53,629 nucleotides of DNA. Source: Bryobacteraceae bacterium. Lineage in GTDB: Bacteria; Acidobacteriota; Terriglobia; Bryobacterales; Bryobacteraceae. The notes under the pieces were generated by a model that did not search any database, was not told where the DNA came from, and was given only the letters and a program-made list of their open reading frames with translations. Each line of letters opens with the position of its first letter. The first letter of the stretch is position 1. Of this stretch, positions 42,840 to 51,607 are shown one piece after another. Made by a program: the position numbers and the translations under genes. The DNA lies in NCBI GenBank assembly GCA_030041495.1, contig JASHNT010000115.1, positions 1-53,629 of the forward strand, given 5' to 3'.

Positions 42840-43211
42840 CCGCCCATGGGCCGGAGGCCATCGGCACCTCCGATAGTCCGCCGTAATGGGCGTTATTTCC
42901 AGTCGGCGGAGGCCCGCAAGCCGCCTGCGCTGCCGGCATGCCCCACCGTGGGTGATCGGCTCCCTGCACGCGGGTCCTCTAGCTATATCCGATTGGATAT
43001 ACCCAGACCGTGAAGCCCGTGCGCTTCCTCGGCGATTCGCTTTAGTCCCTTCGAGATTTCCCCGAGGACGCCAGACGCGATGCCGGGTATCGATAGGATG
43101 CCCTCCGCCGGAAAGGGCGTCGAGGAGATTCGCGTCACAGAAACACGGAGCCGGATGACGAGCCTCAACGTCTCGGGACAAGACGAAGCACTCCCCCAGA
43201 TGGAGGCGAAA
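42840..43211. other. Gene-free gap with a 7-base inverted repeat
   Basis: No supported gene lies here. A reverse-strand frame at 42983-43168 (61 codons, ending GLHGLGISNRI) has no ribosome site or known relatives. TATATCC-GATT-GGATATA (42984-43001) is a perfect AT-rich inverted repeat, striking in this GC-rich DNA, and could be an operator or the end of the lactate permease transcript, though without a T-run. Confidence 0.4.
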
Positions 43212-44585
43212 TCAGGATAATCGGTCAGCGGGCGTAGCCCCCCGCCCCGCCCGCCGCATAATCAGGCTCGTGGCCCGCCCCTCGGCGCCAACCTGAAAGG
43301 TGATCTGCGACCCCGTCACCTTAACCAAGAAGCCTCTCTCGCTTTCAGCGACCATTTCAAACTTAGGTCCGCCCACGCCCTGCGCGCCGAAGACCTGCGC
43401 GAAAAGCCGGCCGCACTCGCGGCTGATTTCGAGAATGCGATCCGGCGCCAGTTGATAGCGCCCCGTGTACTTGTCAAGCATCTCAGGATCAACAACGATC
43501 GCGGTTCGCTGCTTCGGGGTCTCAGGCTCTGCAATCGACTTCGGGTTCAGGATGTGAATCCCGATGTCCTCGACACTGCCCAGAACAAAAGCATTCGACA
43601 GTACAACCACCCCAATCCGCTCCTTAAGATCGCACCCGACGAATGATCGGAAGCCCCCGGTGCCTCCGTCATGCCAGACGTTTTCTCCGAAAATATGCCA
43701 CGCCAAACCGATCTCGATCTTCGGCATGCTCGTTGGCCGGCGAACTTCCAGCATCGCCTTCATCGCCGGAGCCAATGGCGATTCCCGATAGCCGAGGAAC
43801 GCTTCCAGCAACCTCAGCATGTCATTCACCGAGGAGCGCAGCGCGCCTGCACCGGCCAGCGAGGGAAAGTCCCAGTTGGCGACCGGCGCAAGCATCGCGT
43901 TGTGACCCGTCGCCATCCGCTGCTTCATCCACCGGGACAGCGTGATCGCTGTATCCGCCATCCCCAGCGGCTCCGTGATGCGGCTTCGGATCAGGCTCTC
44001 ATAATCCGTTCCAGCGCGGTTCGCGAGAATGCGGCCGAGCAGCCCCGCGCCCAGGTTCGAATATTCGAATCCCGAGCCGGGGTCGCGCGGCAGCTCATAG
44101 CCGCTAAGGAACTGGTACAAATCCTCCACGCTGTAGTCAGCGTAAGGATTGGCCGGGTCCTTCGGCTTCAGGTTGCCGGGAACGCGCGGGAGCCCAGAGG
44201 TGTGCGTGGCAAGATCCAGCAGCGTAATGGCCTTGCCGCTGCGCTCCGGTATCTTCACATGCTCGGGAAGATACTTGCCCGCCGGATCGTCCAGCGTCAC
44301 CTCTCGGCGTTCCACCATGTCCGCCAATACCAGCGAAGTGAAAACCTTGGTAATCGATCCAATTTCGAAAATCGTCTCGCCATCGACTATGCGTCCATCG
44401 TCCTTGGCGAAGTTGCCATAGGCGACCGCTCGCGGGCCATCCGCGGTGACGATACCCACGGCAATACCCACCGCCTGCTTCTGTTGATCGATTCGTTTTG
44501 CGAGAATCTCGCGGATCTCCTCATTGCTAGGAACTGGAAGTTTTTGTGAGATATTCGGACTCATAATGCGAAAAATAAACTCCAT
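43212..44585 (-). CDS. Class C beta-lactamase-family serine hydrolase
   Basis: A 457-residue serine hydrolase: FEIGSITKVFT carries the nucleophile SxxK, FEYSNLGAGLLG the Tyr motif, and HDGGTGGFRS the third motif (HxG). A C-terminal beta-rich domain (KYTGRYQLAPDRILEIS) is typical of the Pab87/esterase-like group. No clear signal peptide is visible. Several ATGs are possible (44615, 44585, 44564); 44585 has a weak AGG site. The target may be a D-amino peptide or ester; the sequence does not say. Confidence 0.88.
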   Translation of the reverse strand: MEFIFRIMSPNISQKLPVPSNEEIREILAKRIDQQKQAVGIAVGIVTADGPRAVAYGNFAKDDGRIVDGETIFEIGSITKVFTSLVLADMVERREVTLDDPAGKYLPEHVKIPERSGKAITLLDLATHTSGLPRVPGNLKPKDPANPYADYSVEDLYQFLSGYELPRDPGSGFEYSNLGAGLLGRILANRAGTDYESLIRSRITEPLGMADTAITLSRWMKQRMATGHNAMLAPVANWDFPSLAGAGALRSSVNDMLRLLEAFLGYRESPLAPAMKAMLEVRRPTSMPKIEIGLAWHIFGENVWHDGGTGGFRSFVGCDLKERIGVVVLSNAFVLGSVEDIGIHILNPKSIAEPETPKQRTAIVVDPEMLDKYTGRYQLAPDRILEISRECGRLFAQVFGAQGVGGPKFEMVAESERGFLVKVTGSQITFQVGAEGRATSLIMRRAGRGATPADRLS

Positions 44586-44670
44586 GCGGTGCCTGAATAA
44601 ATGACTAAATGCCATTTAATAGGACACACTTCGGCTATCGTGCCGATAGTTTCTTAAGACAGGGTTTGGT

Positions 44671-44745
44671 CTAGCGAGGACGGGCGGAAAGCAGGCAATC
44701 CTGAGAAGCGCCGATCGTCGCTCTATTGAGCAGACGGAATCGCAT
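44671..44745 (-). CDS. Possible 24-residue leader ORF with strong ribosome site
   Basis: On the reverse strand AAGGAGGT ends ten bases before an ATG at 44745 that opens MRFRLLNRATIGASQDCLLS and stops at TAG 44671. It lies upstream of the serine hydrolase on the same strand. A CTATCG-TGC-CGATAG hairpin (44635-44649) lies between the two. It may be a leader peptide; chance cannot be excluded. Confidence 0.3.
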   Translation of the reverse strand: MRFRLLNRATIGASQDCLLSARPR

Positions 44746-44782
44746 ATCGGACATACCTCCTTTCCTTAAGGCTCAGTTGGGG

Positions 44783-44804
44783 ACTCATGAATAATACCAT
44801 GAGT
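44783..44804. promoter_or_regulatory. Inverted repeat ACTCATG-N8-CATGAGT
   Basis: A perfect 7-base inverted repeat with an AT-rich spacer, between the TIGR03435 gene and the possible leader ORF, both on the reverse strand. It may be an operator for the serine hydrolase or the end of the upstream transcript. No T-run is present. Confidence 0.4.
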
Positions 44805-44847
44805 AGGCGGAAATGCACAAGAGTTTTCAAATGTTATCTTGCCCGCC

Positions 44848-45630
44848 TCAGTTTTCTGTCGGCGTCTTTTCCAAGTGGTCCACCACGATCGCCTCCTTCG
44901 AAACCTTGCGCGTCTCCAGTTTCAGTCCCGCGGCCTCGATCATGGCCCGGAAGGAGTCTTGCACGGCTGCTTGATAATCCTGCAAAGATCCGCCCGCCGC
45001 CGGCGCAGGCATTTCCCGCACCCACCTGTAAATCCCGTCCAGTCCCGTTTCATCCACCATCTGGGGGAATCCGCCGAAGGAATTCATAACCGGAAACAAT
45101 GAGGCCACCTTACCCACCTGAGTGAATCGCGTGCTGCCGTCGGCAAGGTTGGTCGAGGTAGCCGGCTCCAGCGTTCCATCCGGCAGTCGCGCGAGCTTCA
45201 TACCGCCTTTCCCGACGGTCAGCACCGTGGTCTGGTATTGACGAGTCTCGCGGTGATACGCCAGCTTGAACCGCTCCTCCAGCATCGTCTGAAGCATTTC
45301 CGGCACCTGCTCCGGCGTCGCTCCCGCCGGTAGCTTGGCCTGTATTTCGAAAACATCGCTAAAAGGAAAGGCCCTCATGTCGATCTGAGGCGCCTCCACC
45401 CGAAACGCTCGCATCAGGAGGGCGGAAAACCCGAACCCGATAATCTGCGCTCGCTCCCCGTCGACGCTGAACCCCAGCCGCGCCCTTCCCGCCAGGATAT
45501 CCTCGGGCGTCGGCCGTGGAATGGGCTTGATCGATACAACTTCAAACGCCGCTCGTGACTGCGCCGCCGCTCCAACCCACCCGCCCAGCAGCACCACAGG
45601 AACCACACCCACCAGGATGAATCGATTCAT
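44848..45630 (-). CDS. TIGR03435-family secreted protein
   Basis: A 260-residue protein with a signal peptide (MNRFILVGVVPVVLLGGWVG, then AAAQ) and the family core FEVVSIKP near the mature start, FEIQAKLPAGATPEQVPEM, LQTMLEERFKLAYHRETRQ and VDETGLDGIY. The closing segment DSFRAMIEAAGLKLETRKVS with VDHLEK is the hallmark. The family is expanded in Solibacter and related soil acidobacteria and has no known function. It is the strongest taxonomic marker here. Confidence 0.93.
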   Translation of the reverse strand: MNRFILVGVVPVVLLGGWVGAAAQSRAAFEVVSIKPIPRPTPEDILAGRARLGFSVDGERAQIIGFGFSALLMRAFRVEAPQIDMRAFPFSDVFEIQAKLPAGATPEQVPEMLQTMLEERFKLAYHRETRQYQTTVLTVGKGGMKLARLPDGTLEPATSTNLADGSTRFTQVGKVASLFPVMNSFGGFPQMVDETGLDGIYRWVREMPAPAAGGSLQDYQAAVQDSFRAMIEAAGLKLETRKVSKEAIVVDHLEKTPTEN

Positions 45631-45842
45631 TCCGCGTCTCCCTCTCCGTCTTTCGACATTAGACGTTCGCCATGTGGGATTCGTTCACCTTGTCGTGTAC
45701 GAACTCTGCGCGATTTAGCCCAAAAACCTTATGCCGCAAGCCGCAAACCGCTCCAATTTGCAGCCCAAGTGCCGCCAAGTCCCTCCCGCCCAAGGCTCGC
45801 CCTTCGGCCCATCGCGTGCACCTTTTTCTGTGGGGCTGCTTT

Positions 45843-47342
45843 ATGCCACAAAAGAAAATTGTCGTCATCGGCGGCGGCATCGCCGGACTGTGCACCGCAG
45901 TCTACGCCCGAAAATGCGGCTATCGCGCCGAAGTCCTCGAAATGAGCCACACCCCCGGAGGCCTGGCGTCGAGCTGGCGTAGGGGCGATTACACCTTCGA
46001 AACTTGTCTCCACTGGCTGCTCGGCTCAAAACCCGGCTCAGCGTTCCATTCCCGCTGGCAGGAGGTCTTCGACATCGAAAAACTCACCTTCGTCGACCAA
46101 AAAGAATATGCCTGCATGGAAAACGAGCGTGGCGATGCATTGCACATCTACACCGACGTCGACCGCATGGAACAGGAGCTGTTAAACCGCGCCCCCGAAG
46201 ATGCCGCGGAGATCCGGCATCTCGCTTCCGCCGTTCGCAGGTTGGCGAAGCTCCCCATGCCTGACCCGGATGAGCCCCTGCTGACGGCTCTGCGATCCCT
46301 TCCCGCCATCGGATTGTTGCGAGCCTTCTCGCGCATGACCATCGCAGAATATGGCCGCCGGTTTCGCAACCCCCTGCTCAGAGCATTCTTCGGTGAAGGC
46401 GAAGGCGCGGAACTCTCGGCTCTCGCGCTGGTGTTCAGCTTGGCTTGGATGAGCGAACACAACGCCGGTTACGCCATAGGCGGATCTCAGGCGATCATCC
46501 GGCTGATTGTCGAAAATCTCCACAATCTCGGTGGCGAATTGCGCTTGGGGGCCAAAGTCGAACGTATCGTCGTTGCCGACGATACCGCCATCGGCGTTCG
46601 ACTGGCCGGAGGCGAATTCATCCCCGCGGACTGGGTCATATCCGCTGCGGACGGCCGCGCCACTATCTACGGCATGCTCGGCGGCATGTATGCCGATCGC
46701 GCCATCAACAACACCTACGCCACGCTCAAACCGTTTTCCTCGTATCTGCAGGTGTCCCTCGGACTAGCGCGCGATTTATCCAGCCAGCCAGCCTTTGTCA
46801 CCAGAATTCTGGACGCCCCGCTCGCCGTCGACCCCGGCACGCAAGTTTCACGCGTCTCATTCCGCTTCTTCCATTTCGATCCCACCTTCGCCCCGCCCGG
46901 AAAAACCGCCGTCACCTGTTTCCTGCCCACTCGCCAGTTCGAATATTGGACCGCTCTCGAGCGCGATCCCGAGCAATATCACGCCGAAAAGCAGCGCGTC
47001 GCCGATGCGGTCATCGACATCCTCGAACGCCGTCTGCCGGGCCTCCGCGCAGCCATTGAAGTGGTCGATGTATCCACGCCGGCCACGGTTTTCCGCTACA
47101 CCGGCAACTGGCAAGGCGGCATGGAAGGCTGGCTTTTGACTCCGTCTACCGGATTCCGCCCGTTGCAGCGAGACCTTCCCGGCCTGCACCGGTTCATGAT
47201 GGCCGGTCAATGGGTCATGCCCGGCGGCGGCCTGCCCTCGGGTCTCATGACCGCCCGTGCCGCCATTCGCTCAGCCTGCAAGCAGGACGGCCTGCCGTTC
47301 CTCCCCGGACTCGTCGCCGCTCCCGGCAACCGCGCCGCGTGA
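45843..47342 (+). CDS. CrtI/CrtN-like FAD-dependent desaturase
   Basis: A 499-residue flavoprotein with an N-terminal dinucleotide motif VVIGGGIAGLCTAVYARKCG, the phytoene-desaturase-like segment SHTPGGLASSWRRGDYTFET, and a C-terminal FAD-binding end MMAGQWVMPGGGLPSGLMTA. It belongs to the carotenoid desaturase/isomerase/retinol saturase group; which reaction it performs is open. A longer frame from 45672 exists, but only residues from ATG 45843 match. It is followed 28 bases later by a CrtO-like acyltransferase gene, suggesting carotenoid or lipid tailoring. Confidence 0.85.
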   Translation: MPQKKIVVIGGGIAGLCTAVYARKCGYRAEVLEMSHTPGGLASSWRRGDYTFETCLHWLLGSKPGSAFHSRWQEVFDIEKLTFVDQKEYACMENERGDALHIYTDVDRMEQELLNRAPEDAAEIRHLASAVRRLAKLPMPDPDEPLLTALRSLPAIGLLRAFSRMTIAEYGRRFRNPLLRAFFGEGEGAELSALALVFSLAWMSEHNAGYAIGGSQAIIRLIVENLHNLGGELRLGAKVERIVVADDTAIGVRLAGGEFIPADWVISAADGRATIYGMLGGMYADRAINNTYATLKPFSSYLQVSLGLARDLSSQPAFVTRILDAPLAVDPGTQVSRVSFRFFHFDPTFAPPGKTAVTCFLPTRQFEYWTALERDPEQYHAEKQRVADAVIDILERRLPGLRAAIEVVDVSTPATVFRYTGNWQGGMEGWLLTPSTGFRPLQRDLPGLHRFMMAGQWVMPGGGLPSGLMTARAAIRSACKQDGLPFLPGLVAAPGNRAA

Positions 47343-47370
47343 GCAGCCGTAGACTAATAAGGAACGTCTT

Positions 47371-47955
47371 GTGAGCGCACCGAAAGCAAATCCCCTGGAC
47401 GCTTTTCAGAGCCTTTGGTACCGGCTCATCTTGCTGTTCTTTGCGATGGAGCTAACTGTGTGCTGGTTCGTCCTCGGGCCGAGCAATCCGTGGTATGCGA
47501 TGGGGGTGGTAGGGGCAACATTCAGCCTCGGTCCTGCAGTGGCCGCCCCCGGCGTCACGCGAGGTGTGCCTCGCCAATGGTTCCGCGTGCCTGCGCGCGA
47601 GCGTGTACTTCACCGCATCGCCGGCGTCGGATTTTTCGGCTGGCTACTCGATGTCTCCGGATGGAATCGCCGGGTGGCCGGACCTTTGCGGGGATTCTCG
47701 GGCAAAAGGGCCGGCTTACTATCTCTGGAGCAGCACGCGCGGGCCGGCGCCATCGCCCACGGAATCTGTTTTGCCATCCACGTATTATTGGCCGCCCTCG
47801 CACTTTTCACCAGGCACCCGTGGAGCGGCGCATTATGGATGCTGTTGCCGGGTGTTGTCGTTCATCTGTACCCGGTGCTGCTACAGCGTTCCCTCATGCT
47901 TCGACTCCAGCCTCTGCTGGATAAGACGGCTCCGCCTGATTGGGTCGGACGCTGA
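47371..47955 (+). CDS. CrtO-like glycosyl-carotenoid acyltransferase family membrane protein
   Basis: A 194-residue protein with about three to four hydrophobic helices. The mid part WFRVPARERVLHRIAGVGFF and the end VVHLYPVLLQRSLMLRL resemble the C-terminal YP-x-x-LQR motif of CrtO, the last enzyme of staphyloxanthin synthesis, which adds a fatty acid to a glucosylated carotenoid. Translation starts at GTG 47371 after an AAGGA site. The assignment relies on short motifs plus the desaturase neighbour, so it is moderate. Confidence 0.6.
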   Translation: MSAPKANPLDAFQSLWYRLILLFFAMELTVCWFVLGPSNPWYAMGVVGATFSLGPAVAAPGVTRGVPRQWFRVPARERVLHRIAGVGFFGWLLDVSGWNRRVAGPLRGFSGKRAGLLSLEQHARAGAIAHGICFAIHVLLAALALFTRHPWSGALWMLLPGVVVHLYPVLLQRSLMLRLQPLLDKTAPPDWVGR

Positions 47956-47971
47956 GAGCCGGCCCAAAAGA

Positions 47972-48108
47972 AGCCGTAGGCTGCCGCTCCGCGCAGACCA
48001 GCCCCGCCAACTGCCACCACTCTTTCACAGCACGAAAAAGTAGCCGTAGGCTACCGTGGAGACCAACCCAGCCAATTTCCCCCACTCTTACACAGCACCC
48101 CAAGCTGC
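47972..48108. repeat. Degenerate 70-base tandem repeat with hairpins
   Basis: Two units start at 47972 and 48042 with AGCCGTAGGCT(G/A)CCG and share AGACCA(G/A)CCC(C/A)GCCAA, CCACTCTT(T/A)CACAGCAC. Each begins with a small hairpin around a GTA loop (GTAGCC-GTA-GGCTAC in unit 2). The block lies between convergent genes. The family is not known to me. Confidence 0.65.
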
Positions 48109-48118
48109 CCATAGGGCA

Positions 48119-48523
48119 CTACTCGCAGTTAATCATCCAAGGGATCCCGAACCGGTCCGTCACCATCCCGAACCTCTTCGCCCAAAAAGTCTGCTGGATC
48201 GCCATCCCGATCTTTCCGCCTTCGGCCAGCGCCGCGAAGATTTGTTCCGCCTGAGCGGCATCGGGCACGCTGAGCGCGATCGAAAATCCTTGCGGCTTCT
48301 GAAAGTGATCGCCCGGCGCGTCCGCTCCTTGCAAAATTTGATCGCCAACCGTGAGCGTCATGTGCATCATCTTTGTGCCCCAGCCCGGAGGAGTCTGCTC
48401 CGCCGGCATCGGCGACTCGCCGTAAGTCATCTTGAACGTGATCTTTCCGGCGAAGACGCGCTCGTAAAACTGGAACGCCTCTTCGCATTGCCCATTGAAA
48501 TTGAGATACGGAGTGAATTTCAT
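48119..48523 (-). CDS. PhnB-like (glyoxalase-fold) protein, single domain
   Basis: A 134-residue single-domain relative of the tandem protein at 17402: MKFTPYLNFNGQCEEAFQFY, FAGKITFKMTYGESPMP, HMTLTVGDQILQGADAP, EQIFAALAEGGKIGMAIQ and the end FGMVTDRFGIPWMINCE. These are YdcE/PhnB-type VOC proteins with unknown substrate. ATG 48523 matches the family start; a longer frame upstream does not. Confidence 0.88.
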   Translation of the reverse strand: MKFTPYLNFNGQCEEAFQFYERVFAGKITFKMTYGESPMPAEQTPPGWGTKMMHMTLTVGDQILQGADAPGDHFQKPQGFSIALSVPDAAQAEQIFAALAEGGKIGMAIQQTFWAKRFGMVTDRFGIPWMINCE

Positions 48524-49124
48524 CGCTCCGCGATTGTACCAATGAATGCGCACGCGTTTGTCCCCGCCGTTTCTGCACCTTCCCGTTTCGCCTCGCCCCA
48601 CCATTGCGGCCTTCTGAGCGATCCTCCAGTCGTAGTAACTTCACGGCCGTGAAGCGTTGCGTATGAAGTGGTGCTGAACTTCCGCCGGATAGCGGGTGTT
48701 GCCGGGCGGAAGAACGTGAGGATCGATCCTTCTAACCGGTGGTGGATGAGTACGCCGCCGGATTTCAGAGAACGAATCTTGGAAGAAGCAGTGCTATCGG
48801 AAGAGACCAACCTCGAAGCGTGAATATGGACCGGCTTACCAAGCCGTTCCTGGCCCGTCGCGAGAGGCGATTCAAATCACTGGCGGCCGGCACGCCCGGT
48901 GAACAGCCGGAGCCCCGGCCGCCGCAACGCTCCTTTCCCGCAGTGTGTCTTTCGCCCCGTCCTTTGTCGGTTCCGGCGCCGCCCCACCTCCTGAGGGGTC
49001 AGTGCATTCCAACCCAAGCGCTTCCCGGCGGCCGTCAAGCACGTGGATGCGGGACTCAAATGGCTTCCGTGGATGGCCGGGATCGCGCCGGGCGCGAGAT
49101 TCGGAGCGGTAGCGCCATCGGCGC
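48524..49124. other. Gene-free gap downstream of flagellin
   Basis: I could not support a gene in these 600 bases. A 25-codon plus-strand frame at 48746-48823 (MSTPPDFRERILEEAVLSEE) and a plus-strand stretch at about 49025-49164 (KHVDAGLKWLPWMAGIAPGA) look faintly coding and may be gene relics, but lack starts and relatives. Confidence 0.35.
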
Positions 49125-49160
49125 GAAAAAACTGGGCGAGCCTCATGAAGAGACTCGCCC
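49125..49160 (-). terminator. Intrinsic terminator of the flagellin transcript
   Basis: In the reverse direction GGGCGAG-N13-CTCGCCC forms a GC-rich 7-base stem (49160-49134) followed at once by AGTTTTTTCGCG, a good rho-independent terminator about 30 bases after the flagellin stop. Confidence 0.85.
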
Positions 49161-49164
49161 GGTG

Positions 49165-49193
49165 AAACCTTCTTTTGGGACGCAAGAAGGTTT
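49165..49193 (-). repeat. Hairpin overlapping the flagellin stop codon
   Basis: AAACCTTCTT (49165-49174) and AAGAAGGTTT (49184-49193) are a perfect 10-base inverted repeat with a 9-base loop, directly ahead of the terminator. It may protect the abundant flagellin mRNA from 3' exonucleases or form a second terminator part. Confidence 0.6.
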
Positions 49194-51600
49194 AATGTTG
49201 CAGCAGGGACAGCACCTGCTGCGGAGCGGAGTTGGCTTGTGCCAGAGCCGCCACGCCCGCCTGGAGCATGATTTGCGACTTGGTCAGGTTGGCCGACTCC
49301 TGCGCCAGGTCCGCATCGCGAATTTGCGATTCGGCGGCCTGGAAATTGGTCAACTGGGATTGCGCGAGGTTGATGGCGTAGGTGAAGTTGTTTTCACCGA
49401 TACCGACCTGCGCTTGCGCGCTGCCGAGAGTGGTCACCGCCGTGCCGAGCGCGTTCACGGCCGACTGGGCGGAGGCTACGTTGCTGATGTTGGCCGTCGC
49501 GCCGGTGCCGTTGACTTGCGAAGCGAGAACCGTTCCTCCGGTCAGACCGGTTGAGCCGTCGGCGACGCCGACGTTGTTCGGAGAAGCTCCCAGGCTGATA
49601 CTGAAGCTGGTATTCGCGCTCATGAACCGAATCCCCTCGGCCGTGCCCGCGTTGTTTTCCTGCTTGAACGCCGCCATGGTCTGGAGTGTGGCGTCGTTAG
49701 AGGCCAGAATCGCGTTGTTGATGGTGTTCACGGCCTGATCCAGGTTGCTCGCGTTGGTGGAGTTGAGGGTGACGTTCAGCGTGTGCTGATTCCCGCTGGC
49801 GTCGACCGCGGTCAGAGTAACCGTCTGCGAGGCGTTGGGGTCTGTGATTCCCGTGAACTGGTAAACGTCCGTGCCGGAAGCGTTCATGCTTTGCTGCGCG
49901 CCCGCCGAGGCCACGGAGTCCGGAGCCGCGTAGCTACCGGTCACGCCCGCGGTTGACGCCGCGGCTCCCGTGGCGCTGGCGCCGAAGCCGAAGGCGTCGC
50001 CGGAGCCGCCGTAGAAGTTCAAGCGGAAGTTCTCGCCGCTGCTGGCAGTGATCTCAATGTTGCCTCCGTTGTCGATTGCTTCCATGCCCGCCGCGCGAGT
50101 GGACGCATTGCCTTGGAAGGCGGCGTTCAAGGTGGCCAGATCGGTGGCCTCCGTGCCCGTGCCGGTCAACAGGCCGAGGTCAATGGCTGCGCCGCCGTTG
50201 AGCGAGACCTGAAGGTCCTGCGTTTTGGCGTTGGAGGCGCCAACCGCGGTGATCGAGTTGTACTCGAAGGTCCCCGCGCCCGGAGTTACTCCGTTGCTGT
50301 TCACCCAGCTTCCGAAACCAAGAGCGTTCGAAACGTCGCCCGCGGTCTGCACCTGAAAGCTGTTGCCGGCGCCGTTGACCAGCTCGATTTTTCCATTAGT
50401 CAAGGCGACGGCTTGGACCCCGGTGGCCGCAAGAGCGCTGTTGGCGGCGATGCCGGCATTGATCGCGGCGGCGGCTCCCGCGGCTGTCGTGACCGTCGTG
50501 GGCAGGTTAACGGTGATGTCGCCCGCCGAGCCGTTCACACCCATACCGGTGATTTGCATGTTGACGGTTTCGTTGGCCGCGGGCGCTGCATAGGCCTGGC
50601 TGCCCACGGCGCTGACGTTAGCCACGTTGCCCTCCGGCTGACCCGCGGTGGCGAAGTTCCCCAGCACTGCGGTCGCCACTTGATCGGCGCCCTGCACCTG
50701 GAACGCGGTGTTGGGCGAACTGAACGCCAGTTGCTCGCGCCCCTCGCTGTCGGTCACGACGGAAGCCGTGATGTTGGCGTTCTTGAACGCCGTGGCTTGC
50801 TGGCTGGAACCGTTGCCCGCGTTCTGGATCGCCTGGTTGATGGCCGCCACCAAGGTGTTGGCATCGGTAACGCCGTTCAGGTTTACCGCGACGTCCACCT
50901 TGTCTGAGCCGTCGGCGTTGGTGAATCCGGGACCGGTGAAGATGAAGTTGGTGGTGTCATTGTTGATGGAAGCGGCATTGGCGGAATTGGAAAGGATGTT
51001 CTGCACGCTGGTGGCCGAGCCGTCGCCGATGTCGGTTCCCGCTGCGCCCTGCGCCTGCACGCCTTCGAGGCCGAGGCTCTTGGCGTCCACGGTGGCATTC
51101 GCCAGATTCACCGAAACCGTTCCGTTCTCGGTCGCGGTGATATTGCCGGAGGCTTGGCCGCCGCCGATGAACACGTTCAGCGCCTGGGCCATCGATCCGC
51201 CCTGATTGAGCCCGATCGATTGCGCCTGGCGGTTGATTTCCTGGATGACGCTCTGGAATTGCTGATTCAGCACGCTGCGGTCGCCGGTGAAGGTGCCCGA
51301 GGCGGCTTCGGTCGCCAGTGTGCGGGCGCTGTCCAGAAGCTGCGAGATGTTGCTGATGCCGCCGTCGGCAATCTGCAACTGGCTCAACCCGTCGTTGGCG
51401 TTCTGGATGCCCTGCGTCAGCACGGCTTCATTGGAACGATAACCGTTGGCGATAGCGAGGCCGGAGGGGTCGTCGCCGGAGTTGACGATGCGCAGACCGG
51501 AAGTGACTTCATTGATGGTTTGGTTCTGAAACTGTTGCGTCTGGTTCAGGTAATACTGCGCCTGCAACGACGCGACGTTGGTGTTGATGGTAAAAGACAC
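49192..51600 (-). CDS. fliC: Flagellin, unusually long (802 residues)
   Basis: The filament subunit. The conserved N-terminus MSFTINTNVASLQAQYYLNQ, TINEVTSGLRIVNSGDDPSG and LQIADGGISNISQLLDSART and the C-terminus NLAQSQLTNFQAAESQIRDA, DLAQESANLTKSQIMLQAGV and QVLSLLQH form the D0/D1 core. Between them lie about 530 residues of Ala-, Gly-, Thr- and Asn-rich variable domains with repeated 'VTLTAVDASGNQHTLNVTLN'-like and 'AAAAINAGIAAN'-like flagellin inserts. Typical flagellins have 280-500 residues, so a decorated or thick filament is expected. Start GTG at 51600 follows AAGGAG. Export is by the flagellar type III system, of which no other gene is in the window. It lacks a cysteine in the conserved parts. 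Expression is likely by sigma-28 and CsrA. Confidence 0.95.
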   Translation of the reverse strand: MSFTINTNVASLQAQYYLNQTQQFQNQTINEVTSGLRIVNSGDDPSGLAIANGYRSNEAVLTQGIQNANDGLSQLQIADGGISNISQLLDSARTLATEAASGTFTGDRSVLNQQFQSVIQEINRQAQSIGLNQGGSMAQALNVFIGGGQASGNITATENGTVSVNLANATVDAKSLGLEGVQAQGAAGTDIGDGSATSVQNILSNSANAASINNDTTNFIFTGPGFTNADGSDKVDVAVNLNGVTDANTLVAAINQAIQNAGNGSSQQATAFKNANITASVVTDSEGREQLAFSSPNTAFQVQGADQVATAVLGNFATAGQPEGNVANVSAVGSQAYAAPAANETVNMQITGMGVNGSAGDITVNLPTTVTTAAGAAAAINAGIAANSALAATGVQAVALTNGKIELVNGAGNSFQVQTAGDVSNALGFGSWVNSNGVTPGAGTFEYNSITAVGASNAKTQDLQVSLNGGAAIDLGLLTGTGTEATDLATLNAAFQGNASTRAAGMEAIDNGGNIEITASSGENFRLNFYGGSGDAFGFGASATGAAASTAGVTGSYAAPDSVASAGAQQSMNASGTDVYQFTGITDPNASQTVTLTAVDASGNQHTLNVTLNSTNASNLDQAVNTINNAILASNDATLQTMAAFKQENNAGTAEGIRFMSANTSFSISLGASPNNVGVADGSTGLTGGTVLASQVNGTGATANISNVASAQSAVNALGTAVTTLGSAQAQVGIGENNFTYAINLAQSQLTNFQAAESQIRDADLAQESANLTKSQIMLQAGVAALAQANSAPQQVLSLLQH

Positions 51601-51607
51601 GGATTCT

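Noticed and set aside
42983-43168. 61-codon reverse-strand frame after the lactate permease
   Set aside because: No ribosome site, no recognised family, and composition like a chance frame.
48739-49554. 271-codon plus-strand frame running into flagellin
   Set aside because: Its 3' half is antisense to flagellin and its 5' half has no gene-like start or family.
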